A DNA stretch of 9,907 nucleotides. Origin: an archaeon (GTDB lineage: Archaea > Nanobdellota > Nanobdellia > SCGC-AAA011-G17 > GW2011-AR18). Positions 1-6,134 of this stretch are shown piece after piece. Position 1 is the stretch's first letter, and every line of letters begins with the position of its first letter. A program made the position numbers and the translations under genes. The stretch lies in NCBI GenBank assembly GCA_023245565.1, contig JAHFKB010000016.1:9307-19213 (forward strand), in the 5' to 3' direction. Under the pieces are notes generated by a model that searched no databases, had not been told where the DNA came from, and saw only the letters and a program-made list of their open reading frames with translations.

Positions 1-421
1 TAATGCTAAATTAGCTTCTAGTGCAGTAAATACAAGTCAAATATTAGATGCTACAATCTTAAATGCAGATATAGCAGATGGAACAATTGCTAATGCTAAA
101 TTAGCTTCTAGTGCAGTAAATCTTAGTCAGATACAAGATTGGAATGTAAATGCAACTAAAATTGGATTTGGTCAAGTTAATACAAGTCATATATTAGATG
201 CTACAATCTTAAATGCAGATATAGCAGATGGAACAATTGCTAATGCTAAATTAGCTTCTAGTGCAGTAAATACAACTCAAATATTAGATGCTACAATCTT
301 AAATGCAGATATAGCAGATGGAACAATTGCTAATGCTAAATTAGCTTCTAATGCAGTAAATCTTAGTCAGATACAAGATTGGAATGTAAATGCAACTAAA
401 ATTGGATTTGATCAAGTTAAT
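1..421 (+). repeat. Higher-order in-frame tandem repeat (90-bp and 150-bp units, 240-bp period)
   Basis: Unit X (2-91, 30 codons) and unit Y (92-241, 50 codons) alternate as X-Y-X-Y'. Bases 1-181 match 241-421 with only three mismatches (at 36, 111 and 171 against 276, 351 and 411). A 70-base block at 31-100 also recurs at 181-250. All unit lengths are multiples of 15 bases, so the five-residue register of the beta-helix is kept. The array probably continues upstream of the window. Near-identity at the DNA level points to recent duplication or gene conversion. Confidence 0.9.
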
Positions 422-745
422 GCATCACACTTAAATGGTGTAAATAAATTATTATTTGGTGTATGTAATGTTAATCTGCCTTCTGTAGGTGCTGGTGGTA
501 TAAGTGACACAATTAGTAATGCTGGTGGAAATTGTACTATAAGTGGTGCATCTATTGGTGATGTTGTAATGTTGACTCCACAAAGTAATGGGAATGCTTT
601 TTTACAAAATAATATTACTGTTGCAGCTGCTAATATTTCAATAAATAGCGTTCTTACTATTACTTTCAGTAACTATGGTGATAATACGGTAGACCTTGGA
701 GTTGTACCATTTGGCTACATGGTATTTGTAAATGGATCTGGTTAG
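2..745 (+). CDS. Pentapeptide-repeat, tail-fibre-like surface protein, 3' part (5' end outside window)
   Basis: The open frame runs from the window edge to a TAG at 743-745, giving 247 residues without a start. Residues 1 to about 145 are pentads of the form x-A/S-x-I/L/V-x, for example NAKLA, SSAVN, TSQIL, NADIA, DGTIA. These fit the pentapeptide-repeat A(D/N)LXX pattern of a right-handed quadrilateral beta-helix. The remaining ~100 residues begin with LLFG and contain GASIGDVVMLTP, then alternating hydrophobic residues, a SNYGDN turn and a final YMVFVNGSG. This resembles the small beta-sandwich that ends many phage tail fibres and bacterial surface proteins (similarity judged from memory). 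No membrane segment or sorting signal is visible at the carboxyl end. A membrane-anchored surface protein follows 31 bases downstream on the same strand, so a cell-surface or secreted adhesive role is likely but inferred. The real length is unknown. Confidence 0.8.
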   Translation, partial: NAKLASSAVNTSQILDATILNADIADGTIANAKLASSAVNLSQIQDWNVNATKIGFGQVNTSHILDATILNADIADGTIANAKLASSAVNTTQILDATILNADIADGTIANAKLASNAVNLSQIQDWNVNATKIGFDQVNASHLNGVNKLLFGVCNVNLPSVGAGGISDTISNAGGNCTISGASIGDVVMLTPQSNGNAFLQNNITVAAANISINSVLTITFSNYGDNTVDLGVVPFGYMVFVNGSG

Positions 746-748
746 ATC

Positions 749-761
749 TTTTTATTTTTTT
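749..761 (+). terminator. T-rich tract after the repeat protein
   Basis: A T-tract interrupted by one A starts four bases after the TAG stop, which is the usual form of an archaeal intrinsic terminator. It could equally act as a weak promoter element for the next gene, whose start lies about 25 bases on, so termination here is only probable. Confidence 0.4.
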
Positions 762-776
762 ATTAATTAAATAAAA

Positions 777-1625
777 ATGAAGAGGATAAAAATGAAAAAT
801 AAAATTTACTTAATTTCTATTGTTTTATTATTAATGATTAATGCTGTATATGCTGCAGCTACATATGGTTCTAATGAATATGGTTTTGGGAAATATGGAG
901 AAGGATATACTGCTTCTAGTTCACCAGGAAATGGTGGTGGAGGCGGTGGTGGTGTTGGTGGTTCTTCAGCTAATGTTGTTGCTTCTAGTGTTGTAATATC
1001 TAATTTACTTAGTGGTGCAGAAGCAAAATTTTCATTTAGTGATGATCAATCTTCAATAGAAATTATTAATTTTATTACTACTAAAGATTTGAAAAATATA
1101 AAATTAGAAATTATAAAATTAGATAAAGCTGAAGTTGAAAAAAATACAGCTTTATTACCAATAACATTTGTATTTAAGACAATGAAAATAGAGCCAACTG
1201 CATTTGATAATGCAGCTATTAAAGGAGAAGCACAAATAACATTTGAGGTAGATAAAGATTGGTTAACTAATAATAAAGTTGATAAAAAGAATATAGTTAT
1301 GTATCACTTTACTGAAGGAAAATGGAAAGCTCTTAGTACTAGTTTAACTGATGAAAAATCAGCTAAATATACATATGTTGCTAATACTCCAGGATTTAGT
1401 TATTTTGCTATTGGTGAAAAAGAAGGTGTTAGACCTTTAACTTCAACACCTACAATAGAGCCTACACCTAGTAGTTCTAGTGAAGTTGGTGAACAACAAA
1501 GTGATTTACAACCTGCTGAAACTAAAAAATCAGCAGTAACTTCTATATTACCAATAATAATTGTAGTTGTTATTTTATTATTAGCAATAGGTGTATACTT
1601 TTTATTTGTTAGAAAAAAAGATTAA
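777..1625 (+). CDS. Secreted, membrane-anchored PGF-pre-PGF domain protein
   Basis: This is a 282-residue surface protein. A signal peptide with a long L/I/V core ends in AVYA (about residues 23-26). Next come a Y-G stretch with tyrosines every five residues (30, 35, 40), a glycine run (52-62), and a folded domain at about 66-213. That domain includes the segment EAQITFEVDKDWL, the tryptophan of GKWKAL and a closing TPGFSYFAIG, which is the signature of the archaeal PGF-pre-PGF domain (TIGR04213, recognised from memory). A Ser/Thr/Pro/Glu linker (220-250) leads to one membrane helix (about 256-278) with an RKKD cytoplasmic tail. The protein would face outward, held by its carboxyl end rather than by a PGF-CTERM sorting signal. 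A second ATG at 792 is preceded by GAGG at 782-785 and gives a more standard signal peptide, so it may be the true start. The gene lies 31 bases after a repeat-rich surface protein, and joint function is inferred. Confidence 0.8.
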   Translation: MKRIKMKNKIYLISIVLLLMINAVYAAATYGSNEYGFGKYGEGYTASSSPGNGGGGGGGVGGSSANVVASSVVISNLLSGAEAKFSFSDDQSSIEIINFITTKDLKNIKLEIIKLDKAEVEKNTALLPITFVFKTMKIEPTAFDNAAIKGEAQITFEVDKDWLTNNKVDKKNIVMYHFTEGKWKALSTSLTDEKSAKYTYVANTPGFSYFAIGEKEGVRPLTSTPTIEPTPSSSSEVGEQQSDLQPAETKKSAVTSILPIIIVVVILLLAIGVYFLFVRKKD

Positions 1626-1654
1626 ATAATTTCTTTTTTATTTTTAAATTATTT
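1624..1654 (+). terminator. T-rich terminator with 9-bp inverted repeat
   Basis: AAATAATTT (1624-1632) and AAATTATTT (1646-1654) are perfect inverted copies around a 13-base loop that is almost all T. The element overlaps the stop codon of the PGF-pre-PGF gene. An archaeal T-tract terminator is likely; the stem is all A-T and may be incidental. Confidence 0.5.
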
Positions 1655-1737
1655 TATTAAGTGATAGATTATATTAGAATACTTTAGTGTTAACATTTGT
1701 GAAATAAATAAACTTATATTGGGAAATTTTGCGATAA

Positions 1738-1747
1738 CTTTATATAT
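1738..1747 (+). promoter_or_regulatory. TATA box of the rpl21e operon
   Basis: TTTATATA at 1739-1746 is centred 26.5 bases before the rpl21e ATG. This predicts a transcript starting at or next to the start codon, and no Shine-Dalgarno sequence is present. The rest of the gap from 1655 to 1737 shows nothing I can identify. Confidence 0.65.
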
Positions 1748-1768
1748 ATTGAAATTTTTATCTATAAT

Positions 1769-2059
1769 ATGACAAAGAGAATAGGCGGATCTAGAAGAAA
1801 AACTAGACATAAAATGTCTAAGAATGTAAGAGATAAAGGTAAGATTAGTTTAGTTAGATATTTACAAGATTTTAAAACTGGAGATAAAGTTTGTTTAAAT
1901 GCAGATCCTAGTGTTCATGAAGGATTGTATCATTCAAGATTTCATGGCAAAGTAGGAACTGTTATGGCTAAAAGAGGAAAATGTTTTGAAGTTAAAATTT
2001 TGGATGTTAAAATGCCAAAATTATTAACAGTACATCCAGTACATTTGAAGAGGTTATGA
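1769..2059 (+). CDS. rpl21e: Large-subunit ribosomal protein L21e
   Basis: This 96-residue protein matches archaeal/eukaryotic L21e over its usual length. It has the basic start GGSRRKTRHKMSKN, the VRYLQDFKTGDKV strand typical of the family's SH3-like fold, the HSRFHGKVGTV segment, and the closing VHPVHLKRL. It binds 23S rRNA in the 50S subunit. It is the first gene of a run with rpoF and the DUF655 gene, an order conserved in many archaea. The start follows a TATA box at leaderless distance, and rpoF begins four bases after its stop. Confidence 0.96.
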   Translation: MTKRIGGSRRKTRHKMSKNVRDKGKISLVRYLQDFKTGDKVCLNADPSVHEGLYHSRFHGKVGTVMAKRGKCFEVKILDVKMPKLLTVHPVHLKRL

Positions 2060-2063
2060 AACA

Positions 2064-2402
2064 ATGGTAGATATGAATGTAGTTGAACAAAAACCAATGA
2101 CTATGGTTGAACTTAAAGATAAATTAGAGGCTTTAAAAAAAGATGGAAAAGAATTAAACTTTAGGGCTGAAAAAGTTCATGTTTATTTACAAGAATTTGC
2201 AACTATAGATAATAAAAAAGCTAAAGAAACTTATGAAAAATTAAGTGCTTTAGGAATATCAAGATTAAAAGAAAAAAATATTGTTAAAATTATAGATGTT
2301 ATGCCTGAGGATCCAGAATCATTGAAAATGTTGTTTGCTGGAGAGGCAATATCTTTAAAACAGGATGAGATTAAGCAAATATTAGATGCTTTAAATGGTT
2401 AA
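2064..2402 (+). CDS. rpoF: DNA-directed RNA polymerase subunit F (Rpo4)
   Basis: This 112-residue protein corresponds to archaeal Rpo4/RpoF, the partner of Rpo7 in the polymerase stalk and the homologue of eukaryotic Rpb4. Support is partly positional, since it lies directly between rpl21e and the DUF655 gene, the usual archaeal order. Support also comes from the helical pattern: an amino-terminal helix, the middle segment KAKETYEKLSALGISRLKEKN, and the carboxyl HRDC-like part with IDVMPEDPESLKMLFAG and KQDEIKQILDAL. Those last motifs are strongly typical of Rpb4/RpoF. The amino end has several in-frame ATGs (2064, 2073, 2097, 2103); the first lies four bases after the rpl21e stop and is kept, but the exact start is uncertain. 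Confidence 0.9.
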   Translation: MVDMNVVEQKPMTMVELKDKLEALKKDGKELNFRAEKVHVYLQEFATIDNKKAKETYEKLSALGISRLKEKNIVKIIDVMPEDPESLKMLFAGEAISLKQDEIKQILDALNG

Positions 2403-2428
2403 AATGTATTTAAGTGGAGTAAATAACA

Positions 2429-2977
2429 ATGAAGGAAGAGAATGCAATAATATTAGATTTTCTACCACATGGGTATCCTATGGACAGAAGACCAATGCAC
2501 TTAAAGACAGCTATAGCTCAAGCTCTTGGTAAACAAACATTAGTTCTATTAGAATTAGTTCCTAAAAAAGATTGTTTTTTACAACCTCATGAAGAAGTTT
2601 ATATTGGAGAAGGTAAAAGAGATAAAATTCATCATATAATTGGAAGAATAGGTCCTGGAAAACTTACTGAAACTGCAAAATCAGAACTTAATTATATACT
2701 TGAGGAAATTATAGCTAAAGATGAAGGTAAATTTGTAGAATTTTTTAATAAAGCTGGACCTATTAATACTAGAATGCATCAATTAGAATTATTGCCTGGA
2801 ATAGGTAAAAGACATATGTTAAGTATTTTAGAAGCTAGAGGGGAAAAACCTTTTGAAAATTTTGCAGATATAAAAAATAGAGTTAGTTTATTGCCTGATC
2901 CTGAGAAAGCAGTAATTAAAAGAATATTATTAGAACTTGAAGGTACAGAGAAACATTCTTTATTTGTTAAAGTTTAA
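2429..2977 (+). CDS. DUF655 family protein (putative nucleic-acid-binding, helix-hairpin-helix)
   Basis: The 182 residues match the archaeal DUF655 family. Residues 1-60 include AIILDFLPHGYP, residues 55-66 include EVYIGEGKRDKI, and a helix-hairpin-helix with LLPGIGKRHM lies at about 121-152. This is full length for the family. An RNA-related role is assumed because the gene almost always sits with rpl21e, rpoF and often the dimethyladenosine methyltransferase ksgA; the biochemical function is not established. Here ksgA is absent and rps13 follows. GGAG at 2416-2419, nine bases before the ATG, is a plausible ribosome binding site for an internal operon gene. Confidence 0.92.
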   Translation: MKEENAIILDFLPHGYPMDRRPMHLKTAIAQALGKQTLVLLELVPKKDCFLQPHEEVYIGEGKRDKIHHIIGRIGPGKLTETAKSELNYILEEIIAKDEGKFVEFFNKAGPINTRMHQLELLPGIGKRHMLSILEARGEKPFENFADIKNRVSLLPDPEKAVIKRILLELEGTEKHSLFVKV

Positions 2978-2990
2978 TTCTAGATAAAAA

Positions 2991-3002
2991 GATTTATAAA
3001 TA
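2991..3002 (+). promoter_or_regulatory. TATA box of the rps13-rps4-rps11 operon
   Basis: TTTATAAA at 2993-3000 is centred 28.5 bases before the rps13 ATG, with T/A-rich sequence between. It predicts a transcript with at most two or three leader bases. Confidence 0.65.
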
Positions 3003-3024
3003 AGCCAGAAGTTTTTATTTAAAA

Positions 3025-3513
3025 ATGAATGAAGAGAAACAACAGATAAGACCATTTTTTAGAGTTATGAATGTAGATTTAATAGGAGAAAAACCTATTT
3101 CTCAAGCTTTATTAAAAATTAAAGGTGTTGGGTTTAGTTTATCTAATGCAATTTGTAATACTTTAGGAATTTCAAAAACAAAAAAAGCTGGAACATTAAC
3201 AGAAGTTGAAGGTAAAAGAATAGAGAGTTTTATTAGAGAAGGTAAAGATATGCCTCAGTGGATGTTAAATAGAAGGTTTGATGAATCTACTGGTGAAACA
3301 AAACATTTAACTGGTTCTGATTTAAATTTTGCTGTTGAATTAGATATTAAGAAATTAAAGAAAGTAAAAGCTTATAGAGGAATTAGACATGCACAAGGTC
3401 AGCCTACTAGAGGACAAAGAACTAGAAGTCATTTTAGACATGGTAGAGCTATTGGAGTACAAAAATCTAAAGCAGGTAAACCTGCTGTTCCAGTAAAAGA
3501 GGCTAAGAAATAA
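3025..3513 (+). CDS. rps13: Small-subunit ribosomal protein S13
   Basis: This 162-residue protein carries the archaeal S13 features: the IGEKPISQALLKIKGVG start of the helix-two-turns-helix domain (about residues 20-45), and the basic rRNA-binding motif YRGIRHAQGQPTRGQRTRS at 117-135. A lysine-rich tail follows. It sits in the head of the 30S subunit. The stop and the rps4 start share a base in TAATG (3511-3515), indicating translational coupling. The start is set by a TATA box just upstream and by the family's amino-terminal sequence. Confidence 0.97.
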   Translation: MNEEKQQIRPFFRVMNVDLIGEKPISQALLKIKGVGFSLSNAICNTLGISKTKKAGTLTEVEGKRIESFIREGKDMPQWMLNRRFDESTGETKHLTGSDLNFAVELDIKKLKKVKAYRGIRHAQGQPTRGQRTRSHFRHGRAIGVQKSKAGKPAVPVKEAKK

Positions 3514-4178
3514 TGGGAGATCCAAGAAAAACTAGAGCAAAGTATAAAGGACCAGGACATCCTTGGGAAAGATGGAGAATTGAAGAAGAAAGAATTGTAA
3601 AAAGAGATTATGGTTTAAAAAATAAAAAAGAAATTTGGAAAGCAAGTTCTGAATTAAGAAGATTAAATGGTCAAGCTAAAAAATTAATTAGAGAGAGGAG
3701 TAAAGGAAATCCTCAAGCTGATAAAGAACAAAAACAACTTTTAGATAGATTATTTAAATTAGGTTTAGTTAATGAAAACTCAACACTTGAAGATGTATTA
3801 GCTTTAGAATTAAAAAATATTTTAGATAGAAGATTACAAAATATTGTGTTTAAATCTGGAATGTCAATGACTGCTAAACAAGCTAGACAATTTATAGTTC
3901 ATGGTGGAATTTTTATTAATGGAAGAAAAATTACTATACCTTCATATTTAATTAGTAGAGATGAACAATTTAAAATTACATTTAATCCTGGTTCAAGTTT
4001 AGCTTCTGATGAACATCCTGAGAGAGTTAAAAAAACTCAAATTAAAGAAGCTAGTGAAAAGAAAAGAAAAGCTCAAGAAGATGCTGCTGCTGAATCTGCT
4101 AAAAAATTAGCTGGAGATTTAAGTGAAGCAGAATTAAAGAAAATAGAAAAAGAAATTGGAGAAGTTGTTGCTGAATAA
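3513..4178 (+). CDS. rps4: Small-subunit ribosomal protein S4 with a long charged tail
   Basis: The archaeal S4 hallmarks are present: the GDPRKTRAKYKGPGHPWE start, the conserved region LLDRLFKLGLV, and the S4 RNA-binding domain at about residues 105-152 (RLQNIVFKSG, then ARQFIVHGGIFINGRK). It nucleates 16S rRNA folding. At 221 residues it is roughly 40 longer than I expect for an archaeal S4. The excess lies after residue ~178 as a Lys/Glu/Ala-rich segment likely to be helical. The start overlaps the rps13 stop by one base, and rps11 follows two bases after its stop. Confidence 0.97.
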   Translation: MGDPRKTRAKYKGPGHPWERWRIEEERIVKRDYGLKNKKEIWKASSELRRLNGQAKKLIRERSKGNPQADKEQKQLLDRLFKLGLVNENSTLEDVLALELKNILDRRLQNIVFKSGMSMTAKQARQFIVHGGIFINGRKITIPSYLISRDEQFKITFNPGSSLASDEHPERVKKTQIKEASEKKRKAQEDAAAESAKKLAGDLSEAELKKIEKEIGEVVAE

Positions 4179-4180
4179 AA

Positions 4181-4579
4181 ATGAATGATCAAAAATCAAG
4201 ATGGGGAATAGCACATATTTATTCTAGTTATAATAACACTATAATTCATATAACTGATATTACTGGTTGTGAAACTTTAGGAAGAGCTTCTGGCGGTATG
4301 GTTGTTAAAGCTCATAGAATGGAAAGTTCTCCTACTGCTGCTATGAATGCAGCTAAAATTGCTGCTGAACAAGCTAGAGAAAAAGGAATTAATGCTTTAC
4401 ATATTAAAGTTAGAGCTCCTGGTGGACATAATGGTCCTAGTAGTACTGGTCCTGGTGCTAATGCTGCTGTAAGAGCTTTAAGCAGAGCTGGATTTAGAAT
4501 TGGAGTTATAGAAGATGTAACTACTTTTCCTACTGATACTTGTAGAAAATCTTATGGTAAACGTGGAAGAAGAGTTTAA
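4181..4579 (+). CDS. rps11: Small-subunit ribosomal protein S11
   Basis: This 132-residue protein matches S11 throughout: WGIAHIYSSYNNTIIHITD at residues 8-26, the glycine-rich ASGGMVVKAHR, the KVRAPGGHNGPSSTGPGANA loop near 77-95, and the basic tail ending GKRGRRV. It binds 16S rRNA in the platform of the 30S subunit. It lies two bases after rps4. In many archaea rpoD (Rpo3) follows immediately; here a secG gene with its own promoter follows instead. Confidence 0.98.
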   Translation: MNDQKSRWGIAHIYSSYNNTIIHITDITGCETLGRASGGMVVKAHRMESSPTAAMNAAKIAAEQAREKGINALHIKVRAPGGHNGPSSTGPGANAAVRALSRAGFRIGVIEDVTTFPTDTCRKSYGKRGRRV

Positions 4580-4584
4580 TTAAT

Positions 4585-4592
4585 TTTATATA
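4585..4592 (+). promoter_or_regulatory. TATA box of secG
   Basis: TTTATATA, six bases after the rps11 stop, is centred 25.5 bases before the secG ATG. This suggests that secG has its own leaderless transcript even though it follows the ribosomal operon closely. Confidence 0.6.
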
Positions 4593-4613
4593 CTAGTTTT
4601 TAATGTTATTTTT

Positions 4614-4775
4614 ATGGCTGATAATAAAATTCAAATGCCTTCATCTGGTGGAGGATTAGTTAGATATTTTGATAATGTTAAAACTAAGTTTGATATTAAA
4701 CCAATTTATGTTATAGCTATTATTGCTTTAGTAATTATTGTAGAAATTTATTTATATAAATTTGGATTAAAATAA
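4614..4775 (+). CDS. secG: Preprotein translocase subunit SecG (Sec61-beta type)
   Basis: This small gene encodes 53 residues. Residues 8-20 read MPSSGGGLVRYFD, the conserved cytosolic motif of archaeal Sec61-beta (usually M-P-x-S-x-A-G-L-x-R-F/Y). A KFDIKP turn follows, then one membrane helix at about residues 31-48 rich in I, V, A and L. This is the expected tail-anchored layout, with the amino end in the cytosol, of the third subunit of the SecYEG channel. The length is normal for this family. It has a TATA box at leaderless distance. Its stop codon is only one base away from the stop of the oppositely oriented PIN-domain toxin gene. The third residue of the GAG motif is G rather than A, a mild change. 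Confidence 0.9.
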   Translation: MADNKIQMPSSGGGLVRYFDNVKTKFDIKPIYVIAIIALVIIVEIYLYKFGLK

Positions 4776-4776
4776 A

Positions 4777-5178
4777 TTATTCAATAACATCTATTTCTTT
4801 TATTTCTTTAAAAGCTTTGTCAAATGTTACTATGTTTTTTGATCCAATTAATTTTAATAAAGCTAAATTAGTGCAGTCTGTAAAACTTAAATTTAATTTT
4901 GATTCTTTAAAGAAGTTCCAAGCTTCATTAAATATGTTTTTATCTATGTTAATAATGGGTACACTTTTTAGTATTTGTTGACCTAAAATAAATGCTCTTT
5001 CTTTACTTATTTTTCTCATACTTACTGCTATGATTTCATCAAAAATATAGTCTGATATAAAGTATTGTCCAAATTCCATCCCTTCTATTCTTTTCCATAA
5101 TTCTTTTGCTTTTTTATTATGGAAATCATCTAGATTATCAAATGCTAAAATAAAGGAAGAATCTAGAATTATCGCCAT
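4777..5178 (-). CDS. vapC: VapC-type PIN-domain ribonuclease toxin
   Basis: The 133 residues form one PIN domain of normal length. The acidic metal-binding set is complete: D6 in ILDSSFI, E48 in SDYIFDEII, D101 in SFTDC and D120 in VTFDKAF. PIN toxins cut RNA, often tRNA or rRNA, using Mg2+ or Mn2+; the target here cannot be read from sequence. The ATG overlaps the antitoxin stop in TAATG at 5178, so the two are translationally coupled and share a promoter. The gene ends one base from the convergent secG stop, leaving no room for a separate terminator. Activity is inferred from intact residues. Confidence 0.88.
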   Translation of the reverse strand: MAIILDSSFILAFDNLDDFHNKKAKELWKRIEGMEFGQYFISDYIFDEIIAVSMRKISKERAFILGQQILKSVPIINIDKNIFNEAWNFFKESKLNLSFTDCTNLALLKLIGSKNIVTFDKAFKEIKEIDVIE

Positions 5179-5414
5179 TATTCTCCATAAATTATTTCAT
5201 CAATTTGTTCACTCAAATGTTCAGTTCCAGGTCCCCAATTAATAGATTTTAGTTCTGATAGGTTGCCTTTCTTCTTTTTTAATTGAGATAGCCATGTTTC
5301 TATTGCTAAACTTAATGTAGCTCCAACAGTCATTTTATTCCTCACAGCAGCTGCTTTAAGTTCTCTAAAAATTTCTTCATTTACTTCTTTAACTGTTATT
5401 TGTGTAGTTTTCAT
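5178..5414 (-). CDS. vapB: VapB-type antitoxin, probably ribbon-helix-helix
   Basis: This 78-residue protein precedes and overlaps the PIN toxin. A short strand (TTQITVKEV, residues 3-11) is followed by a helix with FRELKAAAVRNKM, then TVGATLSLAIETWL. This is the arrangement of a ribbon-helix-helix DNA-binding domain. The carboxyl part (about 50-78) has INWGPGTEHLSEQIDEIIYGE-like acidic and aromatic residues, typical of the segment that wraps the PIN toxin. It should neutralise VapC and, with it, repress its own promoter; a perfect inverted repeat lies just upstream. The exact antitoxin family is not certain. Confidence 0.8.
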   Translation of the reverse strand: MKTTQITVKEVNEEIFRELKAAAVRNKMTVGATLSLAIETWLSQLKKKKGNLSELKSINWGPGTEHLSEQIDEIIYGE

Positions 5415-5423
5415 ATTAGTAAA

Positions 5424-5438
5424 ACAAGTTAAACTTGT
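5424..5438 (-). promoter_or_regulatory. Palindromic operator of the vapBC operon
   Basis: ACAAGTT and AACTTGT are perfect 7-bp inverted copies around one base. The element lies between the TATA box and the vapB ATG and touches the TATA box edge at 5438. Binding there would block TBP/TFB or polymerase, the usual autoregulation of toxin-antitoxin operons. Function is inferred from symmetry and position. Confidence 0.6.
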
Positions 5439-5445
5439 ATATAAA
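5438..5445 (-). promoter_or_regulatory. TATA box of vapBC
   Basis: Read on the minus strand this is TTTATATA, centred 27.5 bases before the vapB start, predicting a leaderless or nearly leaderless transcript. It abuts the palindromic operator. Confidence 0.6.
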
Positions 5446-5489
5446 TTTACTTATTTTGGATTAAAATAAATTGTTCTTAAGAAATTAAA

Positions 5490-6113
5490 TTAATAAAACC
5501 ATCTAGCTCTTTTACCTCTAACATCAAAATGAGTAACTGTAGGTCCAATTCCTAATCCTTCATCTGCAAATATTTCATCTATTCTTTTCCTAACTTTCTT
5601 GCTTTTGTCTTTTAATGTGTATTTTGTATCTGCAGCATTTCCATTTGGATGTGTGCTGTGTTTTGCACCTTCTACTTTTGAATTATAATTAGGAGGTCTA
5701 TATCCATGAATAACTTCTAATTTTCCTGTAACTTTTCTAGTTTTTTCAAGATAACTTAGTAATTTTGGATTTAAACGAATACATCTAAAATAATCTTCTC
5801 CATTAACTGTTTGTTTATATTCTTCTGGTACATATGAAGGTTGATCAATTCTTGCAAATTCTTTAACTTCAAAGTGTTCAGAAACTTTTTTATCAAGATC
5901 ACTTGGATTTACTCTAACTAATTTATTTGTATTTTTATTATCTTTAAAATATTTTATAGGACAATATTTATCATTAGGATTTGTTACAACTTCAAGTTTT
6001 AAACCACTTTGATATTTAACATATTGTTTTCTTGGAGTTTTAACTTTTGCTTCTGTATTTCCAATTAGTGAACCATATGCTAAAATTAAAGGTGCTAAAT
6101 ATTTATTTGCCAT
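5490..6113 (-). CDS. Secreted M15-family (Peptidase_M15_3-like) D,D-peptidase
   Basis: The 207-residue protein starts with a hydrophobic stretch (residues 5-18) that looks like a signal peptide ending near TEA (20-22). The catalytic domain covers about 78-207. The features are SEHFEVKEF (78-86), GYRPPNYNSKVEGA (137-150), the metal motif S-T-H155-P-N-G-N-A-A-D162, and T-H195-F-D197-V-R-G followed by RARW. H155, D162 and H195 fit the three zinc ligands of the M15 D-Ala-D-Ala carboxypeptidase/endolysin fold, and D197 is in the family's HxD position. Residues 23-77 form an unrecognised linker with one cysteine (C51). These enzymes usually cut D-amino-acid peptide bonds of bacterial murein, so the substrate in an archaeon is open. 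A TATA box lies at leaderless distance upstream. Family assignment is from memory of motifs. Confidence 0.82.
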   Translation of the reverse strand: MANKYLAPLILAYGSLIGNTEAKVKTPRKQYVKYQSGLKLEVVTNPNDKYCPIKYFKDNKNTNKLVRVNPSDLDKKVSEHFEVKEFARIDQPSYVPEEYKQTVNGEDYFRCIRLNPKLLSYLEKTRKVTGKLEVIHGYRPPNYNSKVEGAKHSTHPNGNAADTKYTLKDKSKKVRKRIDEIFADEGLGIGPTVTHFDVRGKRARWFY

Positions 6114-6134
6114 AGAAAATGTAATAATTAATAC

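Noticed and set aside
1..421. CRISPR array or transposon-type repeats
   Set aside because: The repeats are contiguous, in frame and coding, with no unique spacers of constant length and no inverted ends.
762..776. Dedicated TATA box for the PGF-pre-PGF gene
   Set aside because: The whole gap is A/T with several overlapping candidates at different distances from two possible starts, so no single box can be chosen.
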